Source: an uncultured Tateyamaria sp. (lineage in GTDB: Bacteria; Pseudomonadota; Alphaproteobacteria; Rhodobacterales; Rhodobacteraceae). From it: a stretch of DNA of 64,000 nucleotides. Numbering within the stretch: the first letter of the stretch is position 1; every line of letters begins with the position of its first letter. The position numbers were made by a program, and so were the translations under genes. The notes under the pieces were generated by a model that had not been told where the DNA came from, did no database searches, and worked only from the letters and a program-made list of their open reading frames with translations. Of the stretch, positions 63,451 through 64,000 are shown piece by piece. The DNA is taken from the NCBI RefSeq assembly GCF_947487805.1, contig NZ_CANKXW010000002.1:558001-622000 (forward strand). The letters are read 5' to 3'.

Positions 63451-64000
63451 ATGGCACACAAAGAAACCGACATGCCCCCCCGCGCGCGCCTGTGGGACCT
63501 GCCCGCGGCCCTCGTCCTGTTGACGCGGCTGCCCCTGCCAACCCTGCCCGACCGCGCCTTCGACGGGGCCGCGCGGGCGGTCTGGGCCTATCCGCTGGTG
63601 GGGCTGATCCTCGGGCTGATCGTGGCGCCGCTGTGCTACGTCCTCCCCGCGATGGGCCTGCCCGACGCGCTGACGGCAGGGCTGGTTCTGGGCGCGCTGA
63701 TCATGCTGACGGGTGCCATGCACGAAGACGGGTTTGCCGACACCGCGGACGGGCTGTGGGGCGGGCACGACCGCGCGCGGAGGCTCGACATCATGAAGGA
63801 CAGCCGCATCGGGGCCTACGGCGTGCTCGCGCTGATCCTCGCACTCGGGCTGCGCTGGACCGCGATGGCAGAGATCACATGGACCGCTTTGGTGGCCGCG
63901 CTGGTCATCAGCCGCGCGATGATGGTGCCACTGATGTGTGCGATGCCCCATGCCCGCGAGGTTGGGCTGTCGCGTCAGGTGGGGCGGGCCACGACCGGGC
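63451..64000 (+). CDS. cobS: Adenosylcobinamide-GDP ribazoletransferase, 5' part (cut by window edge)
   Basis: About 183 codons are present, ending in ...SRQVGRATTG. The CobS membrane enzyme signatures are clear: LPAALVLLTRLPLPTLP, GAMHEDGFADTADGLWGGHDRARRLDIMKDSRIGAYGVLAL with the HEDG/D and DSRIGAYG motifs. Joins alpha-ribazole to adenosylcobinamide-GDP. An internal ATG at 63472 is an alternative start. Confidence 0.95.
   Translation, partial: MAHKETDMPPRARLWDLPAALVLLTRLPLPTLPDRAFDGAARAVWAYPLVGLILGLIVAPLCYVLPAMGLPDALTAGLVLGALIMLTGAMHEDGFADTADGLWGGHDRARRLDIMKDSRIGAYGVLALILALGLRWTAMAEITWTALVAALVISRAMMVPLMCAMPHAREVGLSRQVGRATTG

Overview
The window comes from a GC-rich alphaproteobacterium, most likely a marine Rhodobacterales (roseobacter-type) aerobic anoxygenic phototroph. 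The main evidence is a pucBAC light-harvesting-2 operon with PpsR-type operators, a DUF1127 gene followed by CcsR ('cuckoo') sRNA hairpins, an ECF41 sigma factor with its AhpD-like partner, monomeric isocitrate dehydrogenase, and scattered his genes. No species name is claimed.

Region 1 (1-~14640) is the early end of a Mu-like transposable prophage that continues off the left edge. It reads leftward from a divergent repressor/early promoter at 12867-12966: small HTH proteins, a ParB-like protein, MuA transposase, MuB ATPase, accessory genes (DUF3164, ASCH, GemA, Mor-like), then lysis genes (endolysin, secreted protein, holin, DUF2730). On the outer side lie a rightward S24-like repressor without recognisable protease residues and an orphan MuF-domain gene. 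The phage ends in about 400 bp of non-coding DNA with three TTGCAGTA-containing sites spaced like the Mu L1-L3 transposase sites, about 30 bp from the first chromosomal gene.

Region 2 (14.7-24 kb): membrane protein, Mrp ATPase, DUF1127 gene plus six CCTCCTCCC stem-loops (sRNA array), AhpD-like protein with ECF41 sigma factor and a matching ECF41 promoter, UvrD helicase, a flavin 2-hydroxyacid oxidase, hisH-hisB. Region 3 (24-36.6 kb): RAM-domain protein, tRNA-Gly(GCC), secreted YHYH protein, VOC protein, MFS transporter, phosphotransferase, pyruvate carboxylase, hisE-hisF, DUF302, hisA, DUF2147, CoA-binding protein, zinc-ribbon protein, RlmB. A 19-bp operator-like sequence is shared by the DUF1127/sRNA operon and pyruvate carboxylase.

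Region 4 (36.6-46 kb): tRNA-Tyr(GTA), monomeric IDH, a GST-cupin-amine oxidase-TetR cluster with a 16-bp palindrome over its promoter, and the leftward pucB-pucA-pucC operon, which ends in a protein built from 25-residue RMANFPI repeats. The PucA residues at the B850 site suggest a blue-shifted antenna.

Region 5 (46-64 kb): a quaternary-amine ABC transporter in X-W-V order, an operon with a ferric-reductase/Rieske fusion, a DxD glycosyltransferase-like protein, an RHH-like protein, O-acetylhomoserine sulfhydrylase, a SIMPL protein, a large PilM/PilP-like fusion with an (EP)11 tract, HPPD with a divergent Lrp regulator, a Kef-type antiporter, and cobT/cobS (cobS cut by the right edge).
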